Shown piece after piece: positions 18,117 to 26,942 of a stretch of DNA of 64,000 bases. The first letter of the stretch is position 1. The number at the start of each line of letters is the position of its first letter. Source of the stretch: Oceanisphaera pacifica. GTDB taxonomy: Bacteria > Pseudomonadota > Gammaproteobacteria > Enterobacterales > Aeromonadaceae. The translations under genes were made by a program, and so were the position numbers. The DNA lies in the NCBI RefSeq assembly GCF_017498065.1, contig NZ_JAGDFX010000001.1:186001-250000 (forward strand). The letters are read 5' to 3'. Under the pieces are notes generated by a model. The model ran no database searches. It saw only the letters and a program-made list of their open reading frames with translations, and was not told the origin of the DNA.

Positions 18117-21002
18117 TTACAGCTGTATGTTAAGCCATTTTTGCCAGCTGTTCGTGACCCATTGTCGCTCTTGTAATAACTCGGTGTCGGGGACGCGGCC
18201 GGCTTGGTCGGAGAGGCTTAACCTGTGGCCGCGGTTTCTTAAGCCTGAGTAGGCGGCTTTTAAGCGCTGTGCTTCATCTTCCTCCAGTAAGCCTACCTCA
18301 ACCGCTACCTCCAAAATTCGCATATTATCAGACCAGCGTGTTAGGGCAGGGTAGTCAGGCCCATAGGCCAGTACCAAATATTGAGTCAAAAACTCAATAT
18401 CAACTAAGCCACCCACAGATTGCTTAAGATGAAACTCGCCCGCTCGCACTTTAAGTAAATGGGAGCGCATTTTTTCCCGCATTTTTATAACATCTTCTGC
18501 AAGCGCGGCTTTATCACGTTTGCAGGTTAGGGTGTCTTTACGCACCTTGGCAAAGGCGTCTTGTAAGGCCTGATCCCCCACTATCATACGGCTGCGCACC
18601 AAAGCCTGATGCTCCCAAGTCCAAGCTTGGCCTTGTAAGTAAGCTTGATAAGCATCTAACGGGCTCACCATTAAGCCAGAATCGCCACTGGGCCTTAAGC
18701 GCATATCCAGTTCATAGAGCACACCACTGGGGGTGCGGGTGCTAAATAAGTGAATAATACGCTGTGCCAAGCGCAGATAAAACTGCCGTACATCCAGTGG
18801 CTTTTTGCCGTTGGTTTGCCCAGTTAACCCCGCTTGATGTACAAACACTAAATCGAGATCTGAACTATAGGCTAGTTCTAACCCACCCAGTTTACCGTAA
18901 GCGATGACACCAAATCCGTGATGAGTATGATCGGCAAGCATTGTCGGCACACCGTGGCGGGCACTAATTTGTGTCCACGCTTGATTAATCACTTCTTCTA
19001 CAATGGCTTCAGCCAACCAAGTTAAGTGATCGCTCACTTTCATCAGCGGCATCACACCCGCAATGTCTGCTGCTGCAATACGTAACAAGTGAATTTGCTT
19101 AAACTGGCGCAACGCTTCCATTTGCTGCTCCACATCTTCTTCTGGTACGCGCAGCAAAAATTGGCGTAAATCATCTTTATAGCCATCAAGTGGTATGGGG
19201 TTATACAAGACGTGAGGTACTAACAACTCATCTAACAAAATGGGGTATTGAGCCAACTGCTCAGCAATTAATGAGCTGGCCTCACACAATCGAATTAACT
19301 GGGTCAAGGCGCCGGCATTTTCTACTAGTAATTGCAGGTATGCGGTGCGAGTGGCCACTTTTAATAACAGGTTTTGCAACCGCCCAAAGAGCATGCCCGG
19401 CGTTTCAGTTAAGCTTATTTTTTCTAATAATACCGGCATCAAGGTATCAAGTGCCTCGCGCCCTTGTGGGCCCATGGCGCGGCGCGGACATTCGTCTTTA
19501 AAGCCTTGTAGCGCTTGGGCCAAGCGCCTGGCTTTATCTTGATCTAGCCCTTGCTCTTCTAACAAGGGGACTAACTCAGCCTCATCTAGCTCGGTTTGCC
19601 AGACATCAAACCAGACTTGTGCTGCCCCCTCTTCTTCTGCTTCTGTACTGTCACCAATTAGTCCATCAAAGTGCTGACGCACTCGCGACATGGCACTTCG
19701 CAGTTGTTGGTAGAAACCGTCCCAGTTGGCATGGCCGGTTAACCAGGCGAGTCTGCTGCAGTTCAACTCATCATGAGGCAGGGTTTGTGTTTGTTGATCG
19801 TCAAACGCCTGCAAAAAGTTCTCAACTTGGCGTAACAAGCGATAACTTTGGTGCAATTGCTTGGCATCATCGGCACTTATATCGCCCAGTGCCTCAATGG
19901 CTGCCAGCGCTGTGGGTAAATGGCGCACCTGCAATGAGGGTTCGCGGCCGCCACGGATCAGCTGAAAGACCTGCGCAATAAATTCAATTTCACGAATGCC
20001 CCCTGCCCCTAACTTAATATTATCGTGCAGCCCTTTACGACGCACTTCAGCGGCAATCATGGCTTTCATTTGTCGTAACGAGTCAATCACACCAAAGTCG
20101 ATATAACGGCGAAATACAAAGGGCCTGAGCATGGCGCGTAGCTGATCACTATATTCCCCTTCGCCATTAATTACGCGCGCCTTTACCATGGCATAGCGCT
20201 CCCAAGTACGACCATGATGCTGGTAGTAATCTTCCATACCGGTAAAGCTCATCGCCAAAGGGCCCGACTCACCAAAGGGGCGCAGCCGCATATCTACTCG
20301 ATACACTTGGCCGTCTATGGTGGTTTGGTGCAAGGCATTGACTAGCTTTTGGCCTAGGCGAATAAAAAACTGCTGATTCGCCAACTCGCGTCGACCGCCT
20401 TGAGTCACGCCGTTATGGGGAAAGGTAAAAATAAGGTCGATATCAGAAGAAAAGTTAAGCTCACGCCCCCCAAGCTTGCCCATGCCCACAATTAACATAG
20501 GCACGGCTTGGCCATCGGCATCGGTGGGAGTGCCTAGCTCATTACATTGACTTTGATACAGCCAACGATAGGCGGCTAAAATAAGTGCATCGGCTAATGC
20601 CGAAATATGCTCAAAGCTCTCTTCAACCTTGGCACCGAGTAGCATTTCTCGCCACGCAATCACTAATAGCTCACGACGACGAAAACGCCGCAAAATACGC
20701 AGTAAATCAGCTTGGTCGCGAATATCAGCGAGCTGTTCTGCGAGCTTGCTTGTATAGCCATGGGCGCGCTGGCTATTAGCCAGATCGGCCACCTCATCAA
20801 TATCGAGCGCCAGCTCCGGCTGCTGGCACAAACTATCGGCGGCAAAGTCACTACAAGCAAATAAACGATATAGCGCGCGGCGGCGCGACTCGCTGATGTG
20901 ATTAGCACACTCACAGCCCCCTTGGCTACTTGTGGCACTTTCTACAAAGCGAGCCCACTGCTTATCAGCTTGCGCCAACAATAAGGGAGGCATGTCGAGC
21001 AT
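18117..21002 (-). CDS. glnE: GlnE, glutamine synthetase adenylyltransferase/deadenylase
   Basis: GlnE adds and removes AMP on glutamine synthetase in response to PII and glutamine. The 961-residue protein has two nucleotidyltransferase modules: GMGKLGGRELNFSSDIDLIF near residue 170 (deadenylating half) and GYGKLGGLELAYSSDLDLVF near residue 700 (adenylylating half), each with the paired aspartates of the fold, plus a PII-uridylyltransferase-like domain after each. Length is close to E. coli GlnE (946). ygiF lies 60 bases upstream on the same strand, the E. coli arrangement. Confidence 0.96.
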   Translation of the reverse strand: MLDMPPLLLAQADKQWARFVESATSSQGGCECANHISESRRRALYRLFACSDFAADSLCQQPELALDIDEVADLANSQRAHGYTSKLAEQLADIRDQADLLRILRRFRRRELLVIAWREMLLGAKVEESFEHISALADALILAAYRWLYQSQCNELGTPTDADGQAVPMLIVGMGKLGGRELNFSSDIDLIFTFPHNGVTQGGRRELANQQFFIRLGQKLVNALHQTTIDGQVYRVDMRLRPFGESGPLAMSFTGMEDYYQHHGRTWERYAMVKARVINGEGEYSDQLRAMLRPFVFRRYIDFGVIDSLRQMKAMIAAEVRRKGLHDNIKLGAGGIREIEFIAQVFQLIRGGREPSLQVRHLPTALAAIEALGDISADDAKQLHQSYRLLRQVENFLQAFDDQQTQTLPHDELNCSRLAWLTGHANWDGFYQQLRSAMSRVRQHFDGLIGDSTEAEEEGAAQVWFDVWQTELDEAELVPLLEEQGLDQDKARRLAQALQGFKDECPRRAMGPQGREALDTLMPVLLEKISLTETPGMLFGRLQNLLLKVATRTAYLQLLVENAGALTQLIRLCEASSLIAEQLAQYPILLDELLVPHVLYNPIPLDGYKDDLRQFLLRVPEEDVEQQMEALRQFKQIHLLRIAAADIAGVMPLMKVSDHLTWLAEAIVEEVINQAWTQISARHGVPTMLADHTHHGFGVIAYGKLGGLELAYSSDLDLVFVHQAGLTGQTNGKKPLDVRQFYLRLAQRIIHLFSTRTPSGVLYELDMRLRPSGDSGLMVSPLDAYQAYLQGQAWTWEHQALVRSRMIVGDQALQDAFAKVRKDTLTCKRDKAALAEDVIKMREKMRSHLLKVRAGEFHLKQSVGGLVDIEFLTQYLVLAYGPDYPALTRWSDNMRILEVAVEVGLLEEDEAQRLKAAYSGLRNRGHRLSLSDQAGRVPDTELLQERQWVTNSWQKWLNIQL

Positions 21003-21062
21003 AGAGTGATCCTTTTACATCATAAATAAGAATGGCGAGAACAAACTGATGGCCTTGCCAAG

Positions 21063-22580
21063 CTATTGCCAATAGGGCTTTAATTGTAAGGCTTGGCGAC
21101 GAGATTGCTCTAGCGCCTCTAATAGAAACTGCTGCTTACGAGACAACCAGCTTTTGAGTTCGCCCGCTTCATTCTCCTCAAGCGACTCTTGTACCTCAGC
21201 CAAGGGCGAGAGCATATCTAAATCTTCTATGCCGCGCAGAATATCAAGCCACGGCATACGAAAACCAATACTGTCGAGTGGCGAATATAAGGTACTAAAA
21301 CATAAGCCCACCATTAAATTGCGCCTAAGTTTACCTTTTTGCTGAATATAGCGCTCACCGGTTAACTGCTCCTCCCCCAAGGCGCTGTGGCGTAATACAT
21401 GCCAGCTTTCATCTAATCGCTGTTGTGCTAATTCTGCCACTGGGGCTGCTAGCCCAGCCGCTTGCTCTGCTGCTAACCCAGCGCGCCAATCTTGGCGATA
21501 TAACCAATGAGTGAGCCCCAACATTAAGCGACCATAGCGCGCGCTGTAAAATAGCGACTCAATATCGGCTTCATTAGGCAGCTGTTGCTGTTGCTCTTCT
21601 AGCAAGCTTAATACCGAAGACTGACAGTCGAGACGACGCAAATAATGTCCTTTATCGGCAGTTAAGTAGGCCAGCATCTGTGCCCTATCTAACCAAGACA
21701 GCTGTTGTTGTAACCACAATAAATCATCTATCCAGCCACTATTAACGCGGTGCGATACTTGATCATTAAACAACAGTAGGGTTTGGTGTACCAAAGACAC
21801 CCCTTCTCTTAGTTGTATTAACCACTCTAACCGCTCGCCCGGCTCTGCCAGCCACCCTTCTTCGTGATGCTGCCAATGTGCGAGCCCTTTGTGCAGCAAC
21901 GCCACCATGGTCTGTTCACAATGATCAGTCTGCGTCAGTGGTAGCGGCTCTAGCATCTGTAATTGAGGCGCAGCACCAAAACCTGCCAGACGATAGCCGC
22001 GCTGCGCCTTTGAAACGGCGCCTAAGCGTAGGCCCCCTGCTTTTACTAGCTCGTCGGCCAGTTTAAATAGTTGTGATACATCACCTTTTACCAATTCAAG
22101 CTCTAACTCGTGAATGGCTTCTCGCTGATAGCCCGCCTGCACTTCGCCCGAATCTAGCGCGAGCTCAACCTCGGTATCACCTAGGATAATGAGCCAACGT
22201 TGGCGTAAAAAATCGGTACTAAACAAAGGCTGTAAACGTTGCTGCACCTGCTCAACGTTTACCTCTTCAGGCCAAATATCGGCAGCAAAAAGTGATAAGT
22301 CGGGGCTGTGTACTGTTAGCGGAACATTATATTCAGGTCTTTGGTGTAAGCCGCCCACTTGGCTGCCTGCAAGCTTTACGGTTTGCTCCATTTGACCATT
22401 TTGACTGCGAATACGCAGCCCGGCTTTTATACTGCCCAGTGCTAAATCGGCGGTATCAAAGTAGGTATTCGCTAAATGTTGTTGATCCTGTTGGCTAATA
22501 TGATAGGGCTGTAACAACGCAGGTAATTGCTCTCCCAGCTCAGGTGTAACCAAAAATTTCAGTTCAATTTCAGTATCCAT
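21063..22580 (-). CDS. ygiF: YgiF, CYTH-CHAD inorganic triphosphatase
   Basis: A 505-residue protein with an N-terminal CYTH domain (roughly residues 1-200) and a C-terminal CHAD domain (roughly 220-500) rich in charged helices; CHAD domains bind polyphosphate. In E. coli YgiF cleaves inorganic triphosphate. The CYTH signature ExExK is EIELK at residues 4-8. The frame opens 23 codons upstream, but ATG 22580 puts the signature at the usual place. It is expected to be co-transcribed with glnE. Confidence 0.9.
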   Translation of the reverse strand: MDTEIELKFLVTPELGEQLPALLQPYHISQQDQQHLANTYFDTADLALGSIKAGLRIRSQNGQMEQTVKLAGSQVGGLHQRPEYNVPLTVHSPDLSLFAADIWPEEVNVEQVQQRLQPLFSTDFLRQRWLIILGDTEVELALDSGEVQAGYQREAIHELELELVKGDVSQLFKLADELVKAGGLRLGAVSKAQRGYRLAGFGAAPQLQMLEPLPLTQTDHCEQTMVALLHKGLAHWQHHEEGWLAEPGERLEWLIQLREGVSLVHQTLLLFNDQVSHRVNSGWIDDLLWLQQQLSWLDRAQMLAYLTADKGHYLRRLDCQSSVLSLLEEQQQQLPNEADIESLFYSARYGRLMLGLTHWLYRQDWRAGLAAEQAAGLAAPVAELAQQRLDESWHVLRHSALGEEQLTGERYIQQKGKLRRNLMVGLCFSTLYSPLDSIGFRMPWLDILRGIEDLDMLSPLAEVQESLEENEAGELKSWLSRKQQFLLEALEQSRRQALQLKPYWQ

Positions 22581-22747
22581 AATGGCGACCCATAATCCCA
22601 AACCATTGATTTTAAAGTTTAAATATAAAGAACAAGTGGTATTTACCACAGTATTGTTAAAAATGCGGTTTTCTTGCCTGAGTAGTTAAGTTACCATTCG
22701 CGCCACATTTATGTATCGAGTGTTTTTTCGCCGACACAGGGTCATCC

Positions 22748-23428
22748 ATGCCAGTAAATACTATTTTAGGGCTCTTTGCCAAGTCTCCAATTAAGCCGCT
22801 GCAAAAGCATGTTGTAAAAGTGCATGAAGCAGCGCAACAGTTAATTCCTTTCTTTGACGCCATGTGGGAACAAGATTGGGAACAAGCTGAGCTTATTCAG
22901 CGTCGTATTTCACAGCTTGAGCGTGAAGCAGATACCTTGAAGCGAGAAATTCGCCTCAAATTACCGCGTGGTCTGTTTATGCCGGTAGAGCGTACCGACA
23001 TGCTAGAGCTGCTGACACAACAAGACAAAATAGCCAACAAAGCAAAAGATATTTCAGGTCGTATCATCGGTCGCCAAATGGGCATACCGATACAACTCAA
23101 AACCGACTTTATGATTTATCTGAGCCGCTGTATTGATGCTACGGCTCAAGCTGCTAAAGCCATTGATGAACTCGACGAGCTGTTAGAAACCGGCTTTAAA
23201 GGTCGTGAAATGGACTTAGTCTCTGAGATGATCCATCAGTTAGATATTATTGAAGATGATACTGATGTGATGCAAGCTCAGCTGCGCCGGCAGTTACAAG
23301 CTATTGAAGACGGTTATAACCCCATCGATATCATGTTCTTATATAAGATCCTTGAGTGGGTGGGTGATTTGGCAGATCAAGCTGAGCGAGTCGGTTCTCG
23401 TTTAGAGCTAATGCTGTCTCGTTCTTGA
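22748..23428 (+). CDS. TIGR00153/DUF47 PhoU-like protein
   Basis: A 226-residue helical protein of the DUF47 (PhoU-related) family, which regulates or assists the PiT transporter that follows it. The opening MPVNTILGLFAKSPIKPLQKH and the heptad-like helices with conserved E/D pairs (EREADTLKREI; ELDELLETGFKGREMD) are typical. The gap to the downstream pit gene is 20 bases, so the pair is one operon. Which metal or signal it senses is not visible. Confidence 0.88.
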   Translation: MPVNTILGLFAKSPIKPLQKHVVKVHEAAQQLIPFFDAMWEQDWEQAELIQRRISQLEREADTLKREIRLKLPRGLFMPVERTDMLELLTQQDKIANKAKDISGRIIGRQMGIPIQLKTDFMIYLSRCIDATAQAAKAIDELDELLETGFKGREMDLVSEMIHQLDIIEDDTDVMQAQLRRQLQAIEDGYNPIDIMFLYKILEWVGDLADQAERVGSRLELMLSRS

Positions 23429-23448
23429 GCGACTAACAAGGTATACAA

Positions 23449-24714
23449 ATGGATATCATCGCGAACTACGGCACCTGGCTTATTTTGGTGGCGGCGCTCT
23501 TCGGCTTTTTTATGGCCTGGGGCATTGGTGCAAACGATGTGGCAAATGCCATGGGTACATCGGTAGGAACACGCTCGCTCACCATTAAGCAAGCGATTCT
23601 TATTGCTATGGTGTTTGAATTTGCCGGGGCTTATTTAGCTGGCGGTGAAGTCACCTCAACCATTAAAAACGGCATTATTGATTCTAATGCGTTTTCTGAT
23701 CAGCCCGACTTATTAGTGTTTGGCATGATAGCGTCTTTACTGGCCGCAGGTACTTGGCTGCTATTAGCCTCTTTCTACGGCTGGCCCGTATCAACTACCC
23801 ACTCTATTATTGGTGCCATTATTGGTTTTGCACTGGTCTCACTCGGCTCAGATGCCGTGCACTGGGGCAAAGTGGGGGGCGTAGTTGGCTCTTGGATTAT
23901 TACCCCGGCTCTTTCTGGGGTGCTGGCCTATTTTACCTTTATTAGTGTGCAACGGCTGATTTTTAATGCCGAAAACCCACTAGCAGCAGCCAAAAAATAC
24001 GTGCCGGTTTATATCTTTCTTACCGTTATGGTCATTTGCTTAGTGACCTTAAAGAAAGGCCTTAAGCATGTTGGGCTAGAGATGGACGACCTACAAAGCT
24101 GGGGGCTATCGATTGTTCTGTCTTTGATTGCCGCCATCTTGTGTGGTTTTTATATCAAGCGTAAAGAATATAACCCAAGCCATGACAAAGATATGTCGTA
24201 CTCTAATGTAGAGAAAGTGTTTGGCATTTTAATGGTGGTCACCGCCTGTGCCATGGCCTTTGCTCACGGCTCTAACGATGTAGCCAATGCCATTGGTCCT
24301 TTGTCTGCCGTGGTGAGCATAGTACAAAGCTCAGGTGAAATAGCCGCTAAATCCAGCATTGCTTGGTGGATATTGCCCTTAGGTGGCATAGGGATAGTAA
24401 TAGGCTTAGCATCATTAGGTCATAAAGTTATGGCCACAGTGGGCACTGGCATTACGCACCTGACCCCAAGCCGAGGTTTTGCCGCACAATTAGCAACCGC
24501 TGCGACAGTGGTGATCGCATCCGGTACGGGCTTGCCTATTTCGACAACCCAGACGCTAGTGGGTGCCGTAATGGGGGTTGGCTTAGCTCGCGGTATTGCC
24601 GCACTCAACCTTAACGTGTTGCGTAATATAGTCGTTTCTTGGGTAGTTACGCTCCCAGCTGGCGCTGTGTTGGCCATTATTTTCTTCTATATTATTCAGT
24701 GGTCTTTTAGCTAA
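23449..24714 (+). CDS. PiT-type inorganic phosphate transporter
   Basis: A 421-residue inner-membrane phosphate permease of the PiT family, probably carrying metal-phosphate with protons or sodium. Two inverted PD001131 signatures are visible, GANDVANAMGTSVGTRSLT near residue 27 and GSNDVANAIGPLSAVVSI near residue 275, in helices on either side of a central cytoplasmic loop. About ten hydrophobic segments are present. It is shorter than E. coli PitA (499) but of the usual size for the DUF47-paired type. AAGG precedes its ATG. Confidence 0.93.
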   Translation: MDIIANYGTWLILVAALFGFFMAWGIGANDVANAMGTSVGTRSLTIKQAILIAMVFEFAGAYLAGGEVTSTIKNGIIDSNAFSDQPDLLVFGMIASLLAAGTWLLLASFYGWPVSTTHSIIGAIIGFALVSLGSDAVHWGKVGGVVGSWIITPALSGVLAYFTFISVQRLIFNAENPLAAAKKYVPVYIFLTVMVICLVTLKKGLKHVGLEMDDLQSWGLSIVLSLIAAILCGFYIKRKEYNPSHDKDMSYSNVEKVFGILMVVTACAMAFAHGSNDVANAIGPLSAVVSIVQSSGEIAAKSSIAWWILPLGGIGIVIGLASLGHKVMATVGTGITHLTPSRGFAAQLATAATVVIASGTGLPISTTQTLVGAVMGVGLARGIAALNLNVLRNIVVSWVVTLPAGAVLAIIFFYIIQWSFS

Positions 24715-24727
24715 ATCACATTTTGTA

Positions 24728-24745
24728 GGGGGCATTCTTGCCCCC
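24728..24745 (+). terminator. Hairpin after the PiT gene
   Basis: GGGGGCA-TTCT-TGCCCCC, a 7-bp GC-rich stem 14 bases after the stop. The following sequence is only weakly T-rich, so termination may be partial. Confidence 0.45.
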
Positions 24746-24811
24746 TGCTTCTTGCCCTCGTACCCTGCACCCATTACCATGACTTTATCGTTGAGATTGA
24801 AGGAATTTTAG

Positions 24812-25429
24812 GTGAAAGCAAAACTTCTTGTAGCGCTGTTATGCTGTCTGTCATGGATAGGTATGGCACAAGCGGCTAACCGTTATATTGCTGATGACGT
24901 ACACACATTTTTACATGCTGGCTCCAGTAATAAATATCGCATTATTGGCTCCATTAAGGCAGGTGAGCCTGTGACGCTGCTAGACACTGATGCGCGCACT
25001 AAATATGTACAAATACGCGATGCCGACGGCAGAGTTGGCTGGGTTGATGGTAACTTTGTGCAAAATAACGAGAGCTTTCGCTCTAAGTTACCCGCGCTAG
25101 AAGCCCAACTAGCAGAAACTAAGCAACGACTAAACACTGCAGATGAACGCCATCAGCAAGATATATTAGATAAGAGCGCCCGTTTAGCACAGCAAGACCA
25201 AGAGCTGGCTGAGTTAAATGAGCAGCTCGTTGATGTTCGCCAGCAACATGCCGAACTAAAGCAAGAAAACCAACGCCTAACCAGTTTGATGGATGATAAA
25301 GAACATCAAATGCGTTTAGACTGGTTATTAAATGGCGGCATAGTAGCCGGCGTGGGCTTATTGGTGGGTATTTTCTTACCCATGATCCCACTGCGCCGCA
25401 AGCGTAAAAATGGCCGCTGGATGAATTGA
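24812..25429 (+). CDS. ygiM: YgiM-type SH3-domain protein (TIGR04211)
   Basis: A 205-residue envelope protein of unknown role. It has a signal peptide (about 22 residues, ending AQAA), a bacterial SH3 domain (about 24-90, with RYIADDVHTFLHAG and GWVDGNFV), a coiled coil (about 95-165), a C-terminal membrane helix (about 172-192) and a basic tail. Start is GTG 24812, set by AGGA at 24800-24803. In E. coli ygiM lies directly before cca; here about 15 kb separates them, marking an insertion or rearrangement. Confidence 0.88.
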   Translation: MKAKLLVALLCCLSWIGMAQAANRYIADDVHTFLHAGSSNKYRIIGSIKAGEPVTLLDTDARTKYVQIRDADGRVGWVDGNFVQNNESFRSKLPALEAQLAETKQRLNTADERHQQDILDKSARLAQQDQELAELNEQLVDVRQQHAELKQENQRLTSLMDDKEHQMRLDWLLNGGIVAGVGLLVGIFLPMIPLRRKRKNGRWMN

Positions 25430-25498
25430 TGTAAAAGTAGCGCTTAGTTAGCAAACAGCAATACGCCTTATGTGATGCACTGTACGCCTTACGCTTAC

Positions 25499-25543
25499 CG
25501 CCGTACGAAGAACCAGACTGGTTTGTCGTACGGCGTTTTTTTT
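25499..25543 (+). terminator. Strong rho-independent terminator after ygiM
   Basis: CGCCGTACGA (25499-25508) pairs perfectly with TCGTACGGCG (25526-25535), with further pairing inside (GAACCAG/CTGGTTT), followed by eight T. Confidence 0.9.
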
Positions 25544-25548
25544 AAGCT

Positions 25549-25665
25549 TGGTGCTAGGCGCTACTCTTGGTCATTGCGAGGAGTGCAACGACGCGGCGAT
25601 CCATCTAACAAGCAACCGTACGCATTGTTTAAGCTTGATGCTAGGAGCCGGGCGCTCGACGCTGC
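25549..25665. repeat. GCGCC-type and GTCATTGCGAGG-type repeats
   Basis: CTTGGTGCTAGGCGCT (25549 on) is a copy of the GCGCC family, followed by the GTCATTGCGAGG repeat at 25570-25603 and another GCGCC-type block at about 25630-25665 that reaches the stop codon of the membrane-protein gene on the - strand. Confidence 0.75.
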
Positions 25666-25667
25666 TC

Positions 25668-26624
25668 TTACCCCTTCACTGCAAAGTGGCGGTTAGGTTT
25701 GCGATAGACAATGTCATCTTGTAGCAACCAATGAAAGATATCTTCCACTTCCTCTAACGGCTTCTCTAACATGCGCGCCACCGCCCCTTTTGCACAGCGC
25801 AGCTCTCCGGTTCTTAACTGATTGACTACGTCTTGATAATAATCAGGACGGATAGGAGCGGCAGGCTTTGCTGCTTGCTCTGCTTCAGACTCAGTAGACT
25901 CTGACAAGGTTGGCTTTTTTAAGCTGCGTCTAAAGCGAATTTCATCCCCTAATAAAGAGATAAAAAAGGCGGCAAAAAAGTCCAATAACATAGATAGCAC
26001 CGCCACAATACCAAACTGCACTCGAGTTAAAGGCCAGCCTAACCCGTCGGCTAAGCTCGACATTAAGCCCATTAACGAGCTTTGGCTGGTCACCGCGACT
26101 TGATCTCGCTCATGACGCAGTTCATCTTGGCGTGCCCGTAACTCGGTATTGCGCGCCAACATCTTCGTCATACCATTGGCAATACGATTCATATCAATAT
26201 AAGCCTGTGCGGCCTGCTCATTAATCTCAATTTCGCGCTCTAGGCCCGCAATTTTATCGTTATAGCTTTGTACCTCACTGGCCTTAGCCGCATCGCCCTC
26301 TAATAAAGTATTAGTGGCGGCATTAATCCCCCCCACACTACCGGCAATCGATAAGCCTGCTAACACCACATAGAAGCATAAAGCTTTAGCTGCCCCCACA
26401 GAGTCACGTCGGCTAATTCGCTCGCCCATTTCATACCAGATATAGAACTTTCCGACCTCAAAAACCAAGGCCAAGCCACCAAACATCAGCTTCATCAGCA
26501 AGCCTTGCTCTAAAGAGAGAAACAGCAATAACGAAAAAACCATAGAAGCGGCAATGGAGGCACCTGTGATCAAATAAACCACAGTAAGGGCTAAATACCC
26601 CTTGGGAAGACGTTGATAATGCAC
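25668..26624 (-). CDS. Membrane protein of unknown function with coiled coil and winged-helix-like tail
   Basis: Not recognised with certainty. The 318-residue product has three hydrophobic helices near the N-terminus (about 11-36, 42-66, 80-105), a charged coiled-coil stretch (about 115-185), a fourth hydrophobic helix (about 203-228), a linker, and a C-terminal 60-residue domain (DYYQDVVNQLRTGELRCAKG ... DIFHWLLQDDIVYRKPN) that looks like a small winged helix. The layout suggests an inner-membrane sensor or scaffold with a soluble tail. No enzyme motif is visible. It stands alone on the - strand, facing away from putA. Confidence 0.75.
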   Translation of the reverse strand: MHYQRLPKGYLALTVVYLITGASIAASMVFSLLLFLSLEQGLLMKLMFGGLALVFEVGKFYIWYEMGERISRRDSVGAAKALCFYVVLAGLSIAGSVGGINAATNTLLEGDAAKASEVQSYNDKIAGLEREIEINEQAAQAYIDMNRIANGMTKMLARNTELRARQDELRHERDQVAVTSQSSLMGLMSSLADGLGWPLTRVQFGIVAVLSMLLDFFAAFFISLLGDEIRFRRSLKKPTLSESTESEAEQAAKPAAPIRPDYYQDVVNQLRTGELRCAKGAVARMLEKPLEEVEDIFHWLLQDDIVYRKPNRHFAVKG

Positions 26625-26942
26625 GATGTTGTTTACTTATTACTGACAAAAGGGGGCATATTATAGAGGGGGCGTAACAAGCAAACAACGTGCCCATACT
26701 GTCATCGTAGTGCTATATCTCTGGAAAGTGTTCACGCGATGCATGCCTGTACCCACCCGACACCTATGACTCACTCATCTAGCAAATTAAAGCAGAACAG
26801 AGATTCTCTCTAAGTTTGCCCATTTAAATGCCAACTCGCTCTCAAATATAGCGAAATAGCAGAGACTAGCGCTGCTATTACCCTGACCTTAGTATATTTT
26901 GAATCACAAGATCACGTTTTCGTCCTAATTAGGAGTGTCGTT
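26625..26942. other. putA upstream region
   Basis: 318 bases between the divergent membrane-protein gene and putA. It is A/T-rich and must hold both promoters. A clear AGGAG precedes the putA ATG. I see no confident operator or riboswitch. Confidence 0.5.
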
